From positions 1 to 14,538 of the forward strand of contig CAYOEZ010000119.1 in NCBI GenBank assembly GCA_964402955.1: a stretch of 14,538 bases of DNA. The letters are read 5' to 3'. Both the position numbers and the translations under genes were made by a program. Of the stretch, positions 1 through 7,235 are shown piece by piece. The notes beneath the pieces are model-generated. The model ran no database searches and had not been told where the DNA came from. It saw only the letters and a program-made list of their open reading frames with translations. The stretch comes from CAYOEZ01 sp964402955 (GTDB lineage Bacteria; Chloroflexota; DTOL01; DAOUCN01). Numbering within the stretch: position 1 is the stretch's first letter; every line of letters begins with the position of its first letter.

Positions 1-32
1 AGACCCTCACATAATATCGATGCCCGTTTGTC

Positions 33-1583
33 TCATTTCGTCATAAGCAGAACACATGGATGGGCTATCTCTGTCATGCCAGCCAAGAGCAAATCTAGTT
101 CATGTCGATTCATCGGCCGGAAGCCAACATCGACGATCACTCCGTAAGGATATCGCAGCCCCGGATGAGTTTCAGAGAATCGCATTGCTCTGTCAGTTGT
201 CTTCGCAATAGCGTTTCTGATATCTGGAGCAGCGTCTAGATTAATAACTGTGAAGTTAGGGACTTGCACATCTGGGACGGTTGCCAAGCGAATAGTTTCG
301 CCTAATGGTTTGACTGGAATCCTTAAATGGACCAGCGTACCCGGAACCTTTGCCAAGTGCTGCTTCTCAGGCATCGATCGTACGTCAGCGCGCTTGCATT
401 CAACGGTGATCATCTCTCTCTCTGCGCGAATTGTCAGTTGCCCTTCCCATTTCCTTACCGTTCTCAGCACTCTGTAGAGTCCCCTGGTGCCACGCTTCAG
501 ACCGTGTAGACTGGTGGAAGACCACCTGTCAAGGGACCACGCAAGCGTTTCGTGAGTCTCGTTAGGACGTGAATCGGGCATAAAACCAAGGGCATCTGCC
601 AGGTTCGCTGTGGAGGACTGATCTTTCCACTGGTTGAGGCGCAGCTTCTTGAACTCCGGTCCGAGGACTGCTGGAATCCCTGCTCCCGAGTCGCCAACTA
701 CAATCTCCACAATTGGGAAGGGCAAGCCCCAAGTGATGAAACTCCTCTCACTCGGCATGTAGTCCTTGCTGAGAATCGTATTGAAAGCTCTTGGGGAGAC
801 GCGAATAGGCTGCCTAACCCATACTGCCAAGAGACCATACGGAACGCCAGCATGAGCGTGAACGTTCTCAGCCAACTCGAACAGGAAAACGTGGGCAAGC
901 GTATCAGCATCTGGTGCCGATATGCCTCTGGCGGCCTGAGGCCCCAAGACCCATTTCAGAAACCCAAGCATGTTCCCCCTACTAGTATTGACCAGACGAT
1001 CGCGGTTCTCGGAGATCGTCGGATCGCCAATCCAAGTCAGAGGGACGATTGCTCTGTAAGTGAATTCACGCGTCTCAGGGTACGTGTTCACAACTCGCTT
1101 CTCTTGTCCAAGGTCCTGCTCATCGGAAGAGCCATCCGACCAATCATGACTCCGGTCAAGATCGATAGTTCCCTTCTGGCGCTTCATGTGGTCAGCGGTC
1201 AGCGCAGACCAGAATTGCCAAATGCCAAGCCGCTTAAGAGCATCTTGCCTCCGACGAAGGCGTGCAAGAGTACTTTGGGCCAACCTTAGGGATGATGGGG
1301 TGCCAGAGTTCTCCGCTTGCTCAATAACCCTCCGCTCTCCTCCGGCCAATTGCTGCAACGGCGTACGGATAACCACGTTTGTTCCGTTTCGCAGGGAGTC
1401 TTCGAGGAGCAACACTGCCATGACGAGACCGCTAGGTTCGATGAACTCCACCTGCGAGAGGTCGATAGTCAGTTTCTCCGCAGACCCGCCGATTGAGCTT
1501 CTCTTTTCGTGCTGATGCTCAGCCCTGACTAAGGCAGTCTCGATGCTAGGAAGTGAAAGGTGCTGATGTAGAGTGAGGTACAC
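33..1583 (-). CDS. STAS-like domain / GHKL ATPase fusion protein
   Basis: A 516-aa protein. Residues about 38-75 resemble a STAS or STAS-like fold, with a strand-helix pattern around DLSQVEFIEPSGL. Residues about 230-425 look like a GHKL (histidine-kinase/Hsp90-type) ATPase: N box ELAENVHAH at 236-244, G1 box DSGAGIP at 298-304, and a G2-like GTRGLY at 365-370. I see no phospho-acceptor histidine domain, so it resembles RsbT/RsbW-style regulators or other ATP-driven switches more than a sensor kinase. The C-terminal 80 residues form a further small alpha/beta region of unknown type. The GTG start at 1581-1583 is preceded by GGAGG with a 6-nt gap, which decides the start. The stop TGA is at 33-35. 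It lies downstream of, and in the same direction as, the pyrD/AsnRS-like operon but is now separated from it by an IS3 element, so it may be a former operon member. The partner and signal are unknown. Confidence 0.8.
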   Translation of the reverse strand: MYLTLHQHLSLPSIETALVRAEHQHEKRSSIGGSAEKLTIDLSQVEFIEPSGLVMAVLLLEDSLRNGTNVVIRTPLQQLAGGERRVIEQAENSGTPSSLRLAQSTLARLRRRQDALKRLGIWQFWSALTADHMKRQKGTIDLDRSHDWSDGSSDEQDLGQEKRVVNTYPETREFTYRAIVPLTWIGDPTISENRDRLVNTSRGNMLGFLKWVLGPQAARGISAPDADTLAHVFLFELAENVHAHAGVPYGLLAVWVRQPIRVSPRAFNTILSKDYMPSERSFITWGLPFPIVEIVVGDSGAGIPAVLGPEFKKLRLNQWKDQSSTANLADALGFMPDSRPNETHETLAWSLDRWSSTSLHGLKRGTRGLYRVLRTVRKWEGQLTIRAEREMITVECKRADVRSMPEKQHLAKVPGTLVHLRIPVKPLGETIRLATVPDVQVPNFTVINLDAAPDIRNAIAKTTDRAMRFSETHPGLRYPYGVIVDVGFRPMNRHELDLLLAGMTEIAHPCVLLMTK

Positions 1584-1615
1584 GTTACGCCTCCATCAAG
1601 CGCGATTGGATTCGT

Positions 1616-1625
1616 CACGATCGTG
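1616..1625. promoter_or_regulatory. 10-bp palindrome upstream of the STAS/ATPase gene
   Basis: CACGATCGTG is a perfect palindrome 33 bp upstream of the GTG start of the STAS/ATPase gene. It could be an operator half-site pair, but a 10-bp palindrome can occur by chance in a window of this size. Confidence 0.2.
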
Positions 1626-1679
1626 GCCGGCGATTGTTCGCATTGGCCTTACTGAGAGAAAGGACTCGACAGGCTATAA

Positions 1680-1702
1680 TACTCCCCGAAAACTAGACCA
1701 CA
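1680..1702. repeat. IS3-family left inverted repeat
   Basis: Begins TACTCCCC and ends AGACCACA. It pairs with 2904-2926 read on the other strand, with 17 of 23 matches. Confidence 0.7.
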
Positions 1703-1751
1703 TGCGAAGTGAAAGTCGTGGTATCATACGCAGCATGTGGAGGTCAGTCGT

Positions 1752-2897
1752 ATGCCAAAAGGGAAACGGCACAGCTCCGAGTTCAAGTTCAAGGTTGCCT
1801 TGGAGGCAGCAAGAGGCGACAAGACCCTTGCCGAGTTGTCGAGCGAGTTCGGCGTGCACGCCAGTCAGATCAGCGAATGGAAGGGGCGGCTGATGGAGGA
1901 AGGGGCCGGCATCTTCGATGCAGGCACCGCCCACGACCAGCGAGAACAAGCCAGCCTCCAGACCGAACTCTATGGGCAGATTGGCCGCCTCCAGATGGGG
2001 CTGGAGTGGTTGGAAAAAGAGTTGCCCAGTGACATCGAGACGATGCGTGCGCTGATCGAACGGGACAGTGAGCAGGTGAGCATCCGCCAGCAATGTGACT
2101 TGGTGGGGCTGAGTCGGGCGACATTCTACTATGAGCCCGCTAGCGAGACCGATCTCAACATGCGCCTGATGCGCCTGATCGACAAGCAATACACCGAGAC
2201 ACCGTTCTATGGCGTGCTGCGTATGACGGTCGTCCTACGACAGATGGGGTATGTGGTCAACCCCAAGCGGGTGCGCCGGCTGATGCAGGTGATGGGCCTG
2301 CAAGCTATCTATCCGAAACAGCGGAGGACGATCGGCTGTGCAGAGCACTCTGTGTATCCCTATCTGCTGCGCAACGTGCCGACCACACGCCGGAATCAGG
2401 TGTGGAGTACGGACATCACGTACCTGCCGATGATGCGTGGCTTCATGTACTTGGTCGCCGTAATCGATTGGTACAGTCGCTACGTGTTGGCGTGGCAGGG
2501 GTCGAACACGCTGGATGGCGCCTTTTGCCTCAGGACCTTGGAGCAAGCCCTCGTGCACGGGAGGCCAGAGATATTCAACACCGATCAGGGAGTGCAGTTC
2601 ACCTCTTTGGCCTTCACCGGGCGTCTGCTGGAGGCGGGAATCCGCATTGGCATGGATGGTCGTAGCCGAGCACTGGACAATGTGTTCGTGGAACGGCTCT
2701 GGCGCAGCGTGAAGCATGAGCGCGTGTACTTGCACGAGTACGAGACCGTTATGCAATTGGAAAAGGGCCTGGAGGACTACTTCAGCTTCTACAACACTGT
2801 GCGTCCGCACCAGAGTCTGTCACATCAGGCTCCCGCACACGTGTACTTTGCAAACGAAGACCAGCCCATGTCGTCTCAGAAGTTTCATTTCTTTTAG
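1752..2897 (+). CDS. IS3-family transposase, OrfA and OrfB in one frame
   Basis: A 381-aa DDE transposase. The N-terminal 50 residues are a helix-turn-helix of the IS3 OrfA type (KRHSSEFKFKVALEA, then a GVHASQISEWK recognition helix). Next come the ELYGQIGRLQMGLEWL leucine-zipper-like stretch, the HTH_21 segment with RQQCDLVGLSRATFYY, and an rve integrase core with D221 (STDITY), D278 (NTDQG) and E314 (ERLWRS). The spacing of 35 residues between the second D and the E is canonical DD(35)E. Most IS3 elements split this into two frames joined by programmed -1 frameshifting; here a single open frame covers both. An A-rich GGAAAAAG remains near the junction at about 2010-2020. The ATG at 1752 has GGAGG 8 nt upstream and is preferred to the in-frame GTG at 1737. 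It looks intact and potentially active. Confidence 0.93.
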   Translation: MPKGKRHSSEFKFKVALEAARGDKTLAELSSEFGVHASQISEWKGRLMEEGAGIFDAGTAHDQREQASLQTELYGQIGRLQMGLEWLEKELPSDIETMRALIERDSEQVSIRQQCDLVGLSRATFYYEPASETDLNMRLMRLIDKQYTETPFYGVLRMTVVLRQMGYVVNPKRVRRLMQVMGLQAIYPKQRRTIGCAEHSVYPYLLRNVPTTRRNQVWSTDITYLPMMRGFMYLVAVIDWYSRYVLAWQGSNTLDGAFCLRTLEQALVHGRPEIFNTDQGVQFTSLAFTGRLLEAGIRIGMDGRSRALDNVFVERLWRSVKHERVYLHEYETVMQLEKGLEDYFSFYNTVRPHQSLSHQAPAHVYFANEDQPMSSQKFHFF

Positions 2898-2903
2898 GTG
2901 TTT

Positions 2904-2926
2904 TGTGGTCTTGACAATGGGGAGTA
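2904..2926. repeat. IS3-family right inverted repeat
   Basis: Contains TGTGGTCT and ends GGGGAGTA, the reverse complement of the motifs in the left repeat at 1680-1702. Confidence 0.7.
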
Positions 2927-3031
2927 CCATACCTTTTTTCAAAACAGCATGAGCAGCGCCATGCGCGCCAACCTTGTGCACCTACAGAAGCCCACAAGTG
3001 CGATCTGTTCGCGACTTACTCTGCCGGCATT

Positions 3032-4714
3032 CTAGTGTTGCAGGATGCTGGCCATTGGGAGAAATGGCCCGTCGACGCAGGAGAGGAACCCGGCAGCAGT
3101 AGAGCACTTTCCACAGATTCCCACGCCACAACTGGTCCTGTATGGTATTGATCCCCAGATGTTGGATTCGGCCGTGAGCCTACGTTGAATCTCGAAGCAC
3201 TTCATCACCATCTCCCTGGGACCAGAATTGATGAAGACCGCCCCATCTGGACATCTCTCTGTGTCCATCAACGCAGTCACGTTTCCTCTCAAACCGATAG
3301 AACCATCCTCAGTTGCAATGTTGACTTCCCCTAGCTCCTTGAACTTATCCAATTCAACAATGTGCTCACTCGTCCTTCCACCTAGGAAGAAAGCCAATTT
3401 ATTGTTTTCCCTGAAGGCTCGAGCGATTTCAAACAGTGGGACAATGCCCGTGCCGCCGCCCACCAAGACCAGCCTGTTCTGCGAAAAGAGAGGCAATTGA
3501 TGTCCGTACGGACCCCGAATGTATACTGTACTCCCCTCAGGCAGTTCTGACAGGTACTTCGTGAACATTCCTACGACTCTAATCACAAAGCTTCTTTCCC
3601 TCTGAGAGAAGATTGCGAACGGCTTTTCGCCAACGCCGGGAACGCACAGGAAGAAAAACCGCCCGGCTGTCGCAACTGTGTCCAAGTAACCGCTTGGATC
3701 ATCAAGTTCCATCTTGAAAAGGCCTCCGGCCAAGGGCTTCGTTTTTGCGACGCGGCATCCTCGGTACTTCATACCCGCGTTGGCCTCTTGATGGCTGAGT
3801 GCATGTTGGTAGCTGCGGTCGGTTAGCAAAGCTTCCTGCAGCGCGCTAAAGTAGCGCTTAAGCTCACTGGAATCCATACCCGTGAGAGCACTTCCAACCC
3901 CAAAGAAATCCGCACCCACTGAGCGGTATTCCCTAACATCCTCAGCGGTTGATATCCCCCCCATGCCGATGATCAGAGGCCCAGGGCCAAGGACAGTTCT
4001 GATTCTCTTGACCGAACTCAAGCCCAAAGGCTTGATTGCAGTGCCAGACAACCCGCCAATCCCATTGGACAGGAGGGGCTCTTGGGCTAGACAGTGCATG
4101 GCCGGCCCCACCGTGTTTATTGCGCTAATTCCTGTTGCGCCCGCATCAAATGCTACCTTAGCTGTCTCACCAATGTCCCTGCAGGTTGCAGGGAGCTTCA
4201 CAATGACTGGTAGCGAGGTCGCTTCGGCAACTCCGCGGGTAATCTCCGCCACAAGCTTAAGATCGTGTCCGATTTCGATTCCATAACCCTTGACGTGTGG
4301 GCAGGACATGTTTAGCTCAAATGCGTCTGCGACACATTCCAGCATTCTTGCGGCCTGGACGTACTCGGCGACACTAGCGCCAAACAGTGAAACCAGCAAA
4401 AGCTTATTCGAGGGCACGCGAATACGAGATAACTCAGCTCGGAAGGCTTCTGCACCGGGGTTAGCCAACCCTACAGCATTAATGTATGAAGCAAACGAAT
4501 ACTCACCATAGATCGGTTCCCTGTAGCCTTCCCTTGGGAGTGCACTGATACTCTTCGTCGTCACTATCCCAACGGGTGAGATTTCCTCAAGAACCTTCTT
4601 GATGGTAGCGCCGTTGGTGCACCGTATCCCCGATGGCACAACGAACCGGCCGTCGACAAACTTACCACCGATCCTGATGGAAGTGTGAAAGCTTGGATCC
4701 GCTAGGATGCTCAT
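3032..4714 (-). CDS. Dihydroorotate dehydrogenase fused to PyrK-type Fe-S/FAD subunit
   Basis: One polypeptide carries both parts of a class 1B dihydroorotate dehydrogenase, normally two proteins (PyrD and PyrK). Numbering from the upstream TTG, residues 15-305 are the FMN barrel: NMSCPHVKG with the catalytic-type Cys141, VIVKLPA with a lysine, GGLSGTAIKP, and GMGGISTAEDV. Residues about 320-563 are the electron-transfer subunit: a KPFAIFS FAD site, RGPYG, the nucleotide site VGGGTGIVPL (421-430), and a [2Fe-2S] cluster at Cys532, 537, 540 and 549. Known PyrDK enzymes oxidise dihydroorotate with NAD+. The substrate here may differ, because GYREPIY replaces the usual GNPxPR. The frame opens at TTG 4723, but AAAGG sits directly against that TTG and 9 nt before the ATG at 4712-4714, so I chose the ATG; a GTG at 4717 is also possible. 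It follows the AsnRS-like gene after a few nucleotides and is not beside any pyr genes. Confidence 0.87.
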   Translation of the reverse strand: MSILADPSFHTSIRIGGKFVDGRFVVPSGIRCTNGATIKKVLEEISPVGIVTTKSISALPREGYREPIYGEYSFASYINAVGLANPGAEAFRAELSRIRVPSNKLLLVSLFGASVAEYVQAARMLECVADAFELNMSCPHVKGYGIEIGHDLKLVAEITRGVAEATSLPVIVKLPATCRDIGETAKVAFDAGATGISAINTVGPAMHCLAQEPLLSNGIGGLSGTAIKPLGLSSVKRIRTVLGPGPLIIGMGGISTAEDVREYRSVGADFFGVGSALTGMDSSELKRYFSALQEALLTDRSYQHALSHQEANAGMKYRGCRVAKTKPLAGGLFKMELDDPSGYLDTVATAGRFFFLCVPGVGEKPFAIFSQRERSFVIRVVGMFTKYLSELPEGSTVYIRGPYGHQLPLFSQNRLVLVGGGTGIVPLFEIARAFRENNKLAFFLGGRTSEHIVELDKFKELGEVNIATEDGSIGLRGNVTALMDTERCPDGAVFINSGPREMVMKCFEIQRRLTAESNIWGSIPYRTSCGVGICGKCSTAAGFLSCVDGPFLPMASILQH

Positions 4715-4726
4715 CACGCTCAACCT

Positions 4727-5698
4727 TTATGGGAAAATCGTCTCTCGATTCCTTGGAAACTCCGTGCATTGCCTGACGTCGTCCACTCCCGTGAAGAAAC
4801 CAACCAGTCTCTCAAATCCCAATCCAAATCCTCCCCGCGGCCCTGGAGACCCGCTCTTCCATAAGTCCAGATACCATTCGAAGTGATCTTGGTCGAGACC
4901 CAATTGCTGGATGTCAGTCCACATAGGTGACGACTTGAGATTATGCTCTACTCTACGAAAGTCGTCTTCCCTTTCTGCTCCCCCGGAGATCTCTCCATAG
5001 GGCGGAGCGATCAGATCGACGCTGTACACCCACTTGTCTTCGTCAAACCTCCTCATGTTGAAGTACTTGATCTCAGCCGGATAATGCACGATGAAAAAGG
5101 GAACTTGACCCAGATACTGAAGCAGTGCAAGCTCCTCTGTCATGCCGAGATTATCCCCTATAGATATGTCAAACCCGTGACTCCGCAAAATGCTTATTGC
5201 TTCCTTGTATTCGTAGACCTGCAAGGGGAACTGCAACGATTCCAGATACGGTACCCTCTGTCGCAGACTATCGGGCAACATGCTCCGATCCCTAACTATG
5301 TTGTCGATACAGTGTCTCAGTATGCCCTGCTTCGTAGCCATTATGTCCTGCAACTTGAAGCCTGGGGCCTCACATTCGATCAAGGTGAATTCCGACAAAT
5401 GCCGGTTCGTGACCCTAGGTTCCGCTCTGAAACTGTGGTCCATGGTCCAGACTTTATGGTGAAGCTCTTTTACCAGCATCTCTAGCTGCAGCTGCGCTGT
5501 CTGACTAAGGTGGGCCCTGCGGTCGAAATAGGGCAGTATGAAGACGGTACTGATTGTCTCGCAGGATCCAGTCAAACAGGTGATCGTGCTTGTTGTGACC
5601 TCCAACCAGTCATTGGACTCAAGATACTCGACGATACTCTTTTTTAGGAACTTCCTCGTGAGTATGACGTCCATCAATTCGGCACGTGTCTTGGTCAT
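4727..5698 (-). CDS. Stand-alone AsnRS-like class II synthetase catalytic domain (AS-AR-like)
   Basis: A 323-aa class IIb aminoacyl-tRNA synthetase core most like asparaginyl-tRNA synthetase. It has a motif 1-like N-terminus (residues 17-38), motif 2 FRAEP with R91/E93 followed by TNRHLSEF (97-104), GEISGGAERE (235-244), and motif 3 GFGLGFER (290-297, R297). All ATP/amino-acid binding motifs I can check are intact. The usual N-terminal OB-fold anticodon-binding domain (about 100 residues) is absent, so it is unlikely to charge tRNA. Archaeal AS-AR proteins, also AsnRS cores without this domain, make asparagine from aspartate, ATP and ammonia. By analogy this enzyme may adenylate a carboxylate and pass it to ammonia or an amine; the substrate is unknown. 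The ATG at 5696-5698 overlaps the stop of the upstream PRTase-like gene as ATGA, indicating translational coupling. Confidence 0.85.
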   Translation of the reverse strand: MTKTRAELMDVILTRKFLKKSIVEYLESNDWLEVTTSTITCLTGSCETISTVFILPYFDRRAHLSQTAQLQLEMLVKELHHKVWTMDHSFRAEPRVTNRHLSEFTLIECEAPGFKLQDIMATKQGILRHCIDNIVRDRSMLPDSLRQRVPYLESLQFPLQVYEYKEAISILRSHGFDISIGDNLGMTEELALLQYLGQVPFFIVHYPAEIKYFNMRRFDEDKWVYSVDLIAPPYGEISGGAEREDDFRRVEHNLKSSPMWTDIQQLGLDQDHFEWYLDLWKSGSPGPRGGFGLGFERLVGFFTGVDDVRQCTEFPRNRETIFP

Positions 5699-6357
5699 TT
5701 CCGATCTCCTCCTGTTATCAAAGTCTCAAGAACCTGCAACTGCCCATACTGAGGATCGTTGAGTTTGTCACCATCTAGTATCGAAAAGACGTCTCCCCTG
5801 TCCTCCAATGCAATTAGGACCGGCACAAAGGGAATCCCCAACTCCTTCATCTTGCTCATAGATGTCTTCTCGCGACAAAGGAAAGTCAGGACGTACGCTA
5901 TCTTGCACCCCATACTCTTGAGAACAGAGATGATTCCCAGCAGGACTGTGATGTGGACAGACACGCCGATAACAACCACACACACAGCCTTTGGCTTGGA
6001 TACAACTGCCATTTTGCCCGAGCTCTGTTCTTGCACGGCAGCGATGCTGTCGACCTCAAGGCTGCCACCTAGCCTGTCCACAGCAGCGTCAACAATCAAG
6101 CGCAAAGGGAAGGACTTTTCTGAGGCTTCAGTGTATGATGGGAATATAACGCTGAACGGTCCATGGATTCGATAGCAGTTCTCGATGAAACTTGACAACA
6201 AGAGAGTCATCGCGTTTATGACTCTCTTGTTGACGAATTCGTTAATGTCGATCCAGAAGTCACTTATCTCGCCTGTCGAAAGAAGGAACTTCCCTCTTAC
6301 GCGGGATGCCGCAGCATGATACTTCAAAATGTCAATCTGAGAGACTATTCCCGGCAT
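5695..6357 (-). CDS. Orotate phosphoribosyltransferase-like protein, degenerate PRPP loop
   Basis: A 220-aa protein with the layout of PyrE-type PRTases. The N-terminal GKFLLSTGEISDFWID (22-37) matches the OPRTase hood motif. The 130s strand-loop-helix corresponds to the PRPP-binding loop, but reads CVVVIGVSVHITVLLG (126-141) where active enzymes have two acidic residues followed by a TxGT-like turn. The lysine-containing loop (usually YKG) is replaced by SYTEASEK (74-81). This suggests it does not use PRPP in the standard way and may bind a nucleotide as a sensor or act as a partner for the neighbouring enzymes. ATG 6357 has GGGGA 7 nt upstream. The gene overlaps the upstream membrane-protein gene by 26 nt and the downstream gene by 4 nt. 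A perfect 15-bp inverted repeat lies inside it at 6196-6232. The family call rests on layout rather than catalytic residues. Confidence 0.65.
   Translation of the reverse strand: MPGIVSQIDILKYHAAASRVRGKFLLSTGEISDFWIDINEFVNKRVINAMTLLLSSFIENCYRIHGPFSVIFPSYTEASEKSFPLRLIVDAAVDRLGGSLEVDSIAAVQEQSSGKMAVVSKPKAVCVVVIGVSVHITVLLGIISVLKSMGCKIAYVLTFLCREKTSMSKMKELGIPFVPVLIALEDRGDVFSILDGDKLNDPQYGQLQVLETLITGGDRK
6196..6232. repeat. Perfect 15-bp inverted repeat inside the PRTase-like gene
   Basis: Arms 6196-6210 (CAACAAGAGAGTCAT) and 6218-6232 (its exact reverse complement) flank a 7-nt loop. It falls in codons about 42-54 of the PRTase-like gene and would form a strong hairpin in the mRNA. No T-run follows in either direction, so it is not an intrinsic terminator. 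Confidence 0.85.
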
Positions 6358-7126
6358 TAATCATTCCCCATCTGTCTTTGACATCCAAGGTCGCCAAGTC
6401 ATCCACCGACATCACAATAGAAGTCCGGCCAGCGAATTGTCCCAAAGCCCGTTTGATTTCCTCGGCCCCGGGGCCAAAGATTATCACGACATGGTCCAAC
6501 CTATCGGCATAGACCTGAAGGCTGCCGACAATCGCTGGATTGAGTGTTCCGACGATTGCAGAGAGAGAGGACCTAAAATCGAATTCCGTGACTCTCAGTC
6601 CTAGCCTGTTGCAGATCTGAGAGACAAGCCTGACTTGATGAATGGAGCCGCATCCGAGCAGAGACGGATCTATAATTGCTCTGGAATCAGCGGGCAGGTA
6701 GTGCCGGATGGCCCCTGAGAGTCTCTCCATGCTGGATTCGTCTGCGAGAATTCTATCATAATGCACCAGAATGTTCGTCCAGTAGCTTGCAGTCAGCCTA
6801 TACACGCTTGCGACATTGTACCGTTCAGTAGTGGTTATCAATCGCCTTTTTGCGAAACGTTGCATTAATGCCAGTTCTTGAGCTTGCTCGCGCTGGTTCA
6901 TCTGGGCCACATGGCGGTTGAAGAAGCGGACGACGGGGCCAAGAACAAGGAATGCGAGAGCCAGCGTTGCCCCGATGAACTGGATCTCGTTGGCCTGGGC
7001 GTGAAAGAGATTCCACATCTCCAAAGCCCACGGGGACCACCAGGGGATCGTCAAGATCATGAGAAACACGATCGAGACGACCACGAGTACAATGGCCCAC
7101 TTGATCCTTAGTGGTCTAAGGCGCAT
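6332..7126 (-). CDS. Two-helix membrane protein with cytoplasmic domain, unknown function
   Basis: A 264-aa protein I do not recognise. A basic N-terminus (RLRPLRIK) is followed by a hydrophobic helix at about 10-28, a short outside loop rich in Trp (29-47), and a second helix at about 48-66 followed by arginines. This predicts both termini in the cytoplasm. Residues 70-95 are Gln/Glu/Lys-rich and helical, probably a stalk. Residues about 130-264 form a soluble alpha/beta domain ending with a strand-loop of the form DHVVIIFGPGAEE (211-223). The domain could bind a nucleotide or a partner, but no signature residue supports a specific activity. ATG 7126 has AAGGA 9 nt upstream. Its last 26 nt overlap the PRTase-like gene, so it heads the tight four-gene group and is the likely membrane anchor or sensor of the system. 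Confidence 0.8.
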   Translation of the reverse strand: MRLRPLRIKWAIVLVVVSIVFLMILTIPWWSPWALEMWNLFHAQANEIQFIGATLALAFLVLGPVVRFFNRHVAQMNQREQAQELALMQRFAKRRLITTTERYNVASVYRLTASYWTNILVHYDRILADESSMERLSGAIRHYLPADSRAIIDPSLLGCGSIHQVRLVSQICNRLGLRVTEFDFRSSLSAIVGTLNPAIVGSLQVYADRLDHVVIIFGPGAEEIKRALGQFAGRTSIVMSVDDLATLDVKDRWGMINAGNSLSD

Positions 7127-7235
7127 GGCAATTGGTCCTTCTCCCAGTTGCGCTTGACCTAACGATACGGCATTGTCCGATAGCTTGTTGTGTCACACAC
7201 GTTCTGTATTCCCATGCAAATCTGTATGCCATGTC

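Larger units (their letters stand above)
1680..2926 (+). mobile_element. IS3-family insertion sequence, about 1.25 kb
   Basis: The element encloses one transposase gene. Its imperfect terminal inverted repeats are at 1680-1702 and 2904-2926; 17 of 23 positions match, with both ends beginning TACTCCCC and sharing AGACCACA further in. The size fits the IS3 family. The flanking 3-4 bp (taa on the left, cca on the right) do not match, so no target duplication is visible. Either the element is old, a rearrangement removed the duplication, or my end assignment is off by a few bases. It is inserted between the pyrD-pyrK-like gene and the STAS/ATPase gene, opposite to both in orientation. Confidence 0.85.

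Noticed and set aside
852..1515. Long plus-strand open frames inside the STAS/ATPase gene
   Set aside because: They mirror the minus-strand gene, lack domain features and ribosome binding sites, while the minus strand shows ATPase motifs and a strong RBS.
2235..2810. 191-aa minus-strand frame within the transposase
   Set aside because: Opposite-strand shadow of the DDE transposase; His/Gln-rich sequence without recognisable domain.
4943..5485. 180-aa plus-strand frame opposite the AsnRS-like gene
   Set aside because: The minus strand carries all class II synthetase motifs; this frame has none.
7189..7199. TGTGTCACACA near-palindrome between the 145-aa and membrane-protein genes
   Set aside because: Only 5-bp arms and no promoter boxes in suitable positions nearby; likely chance.
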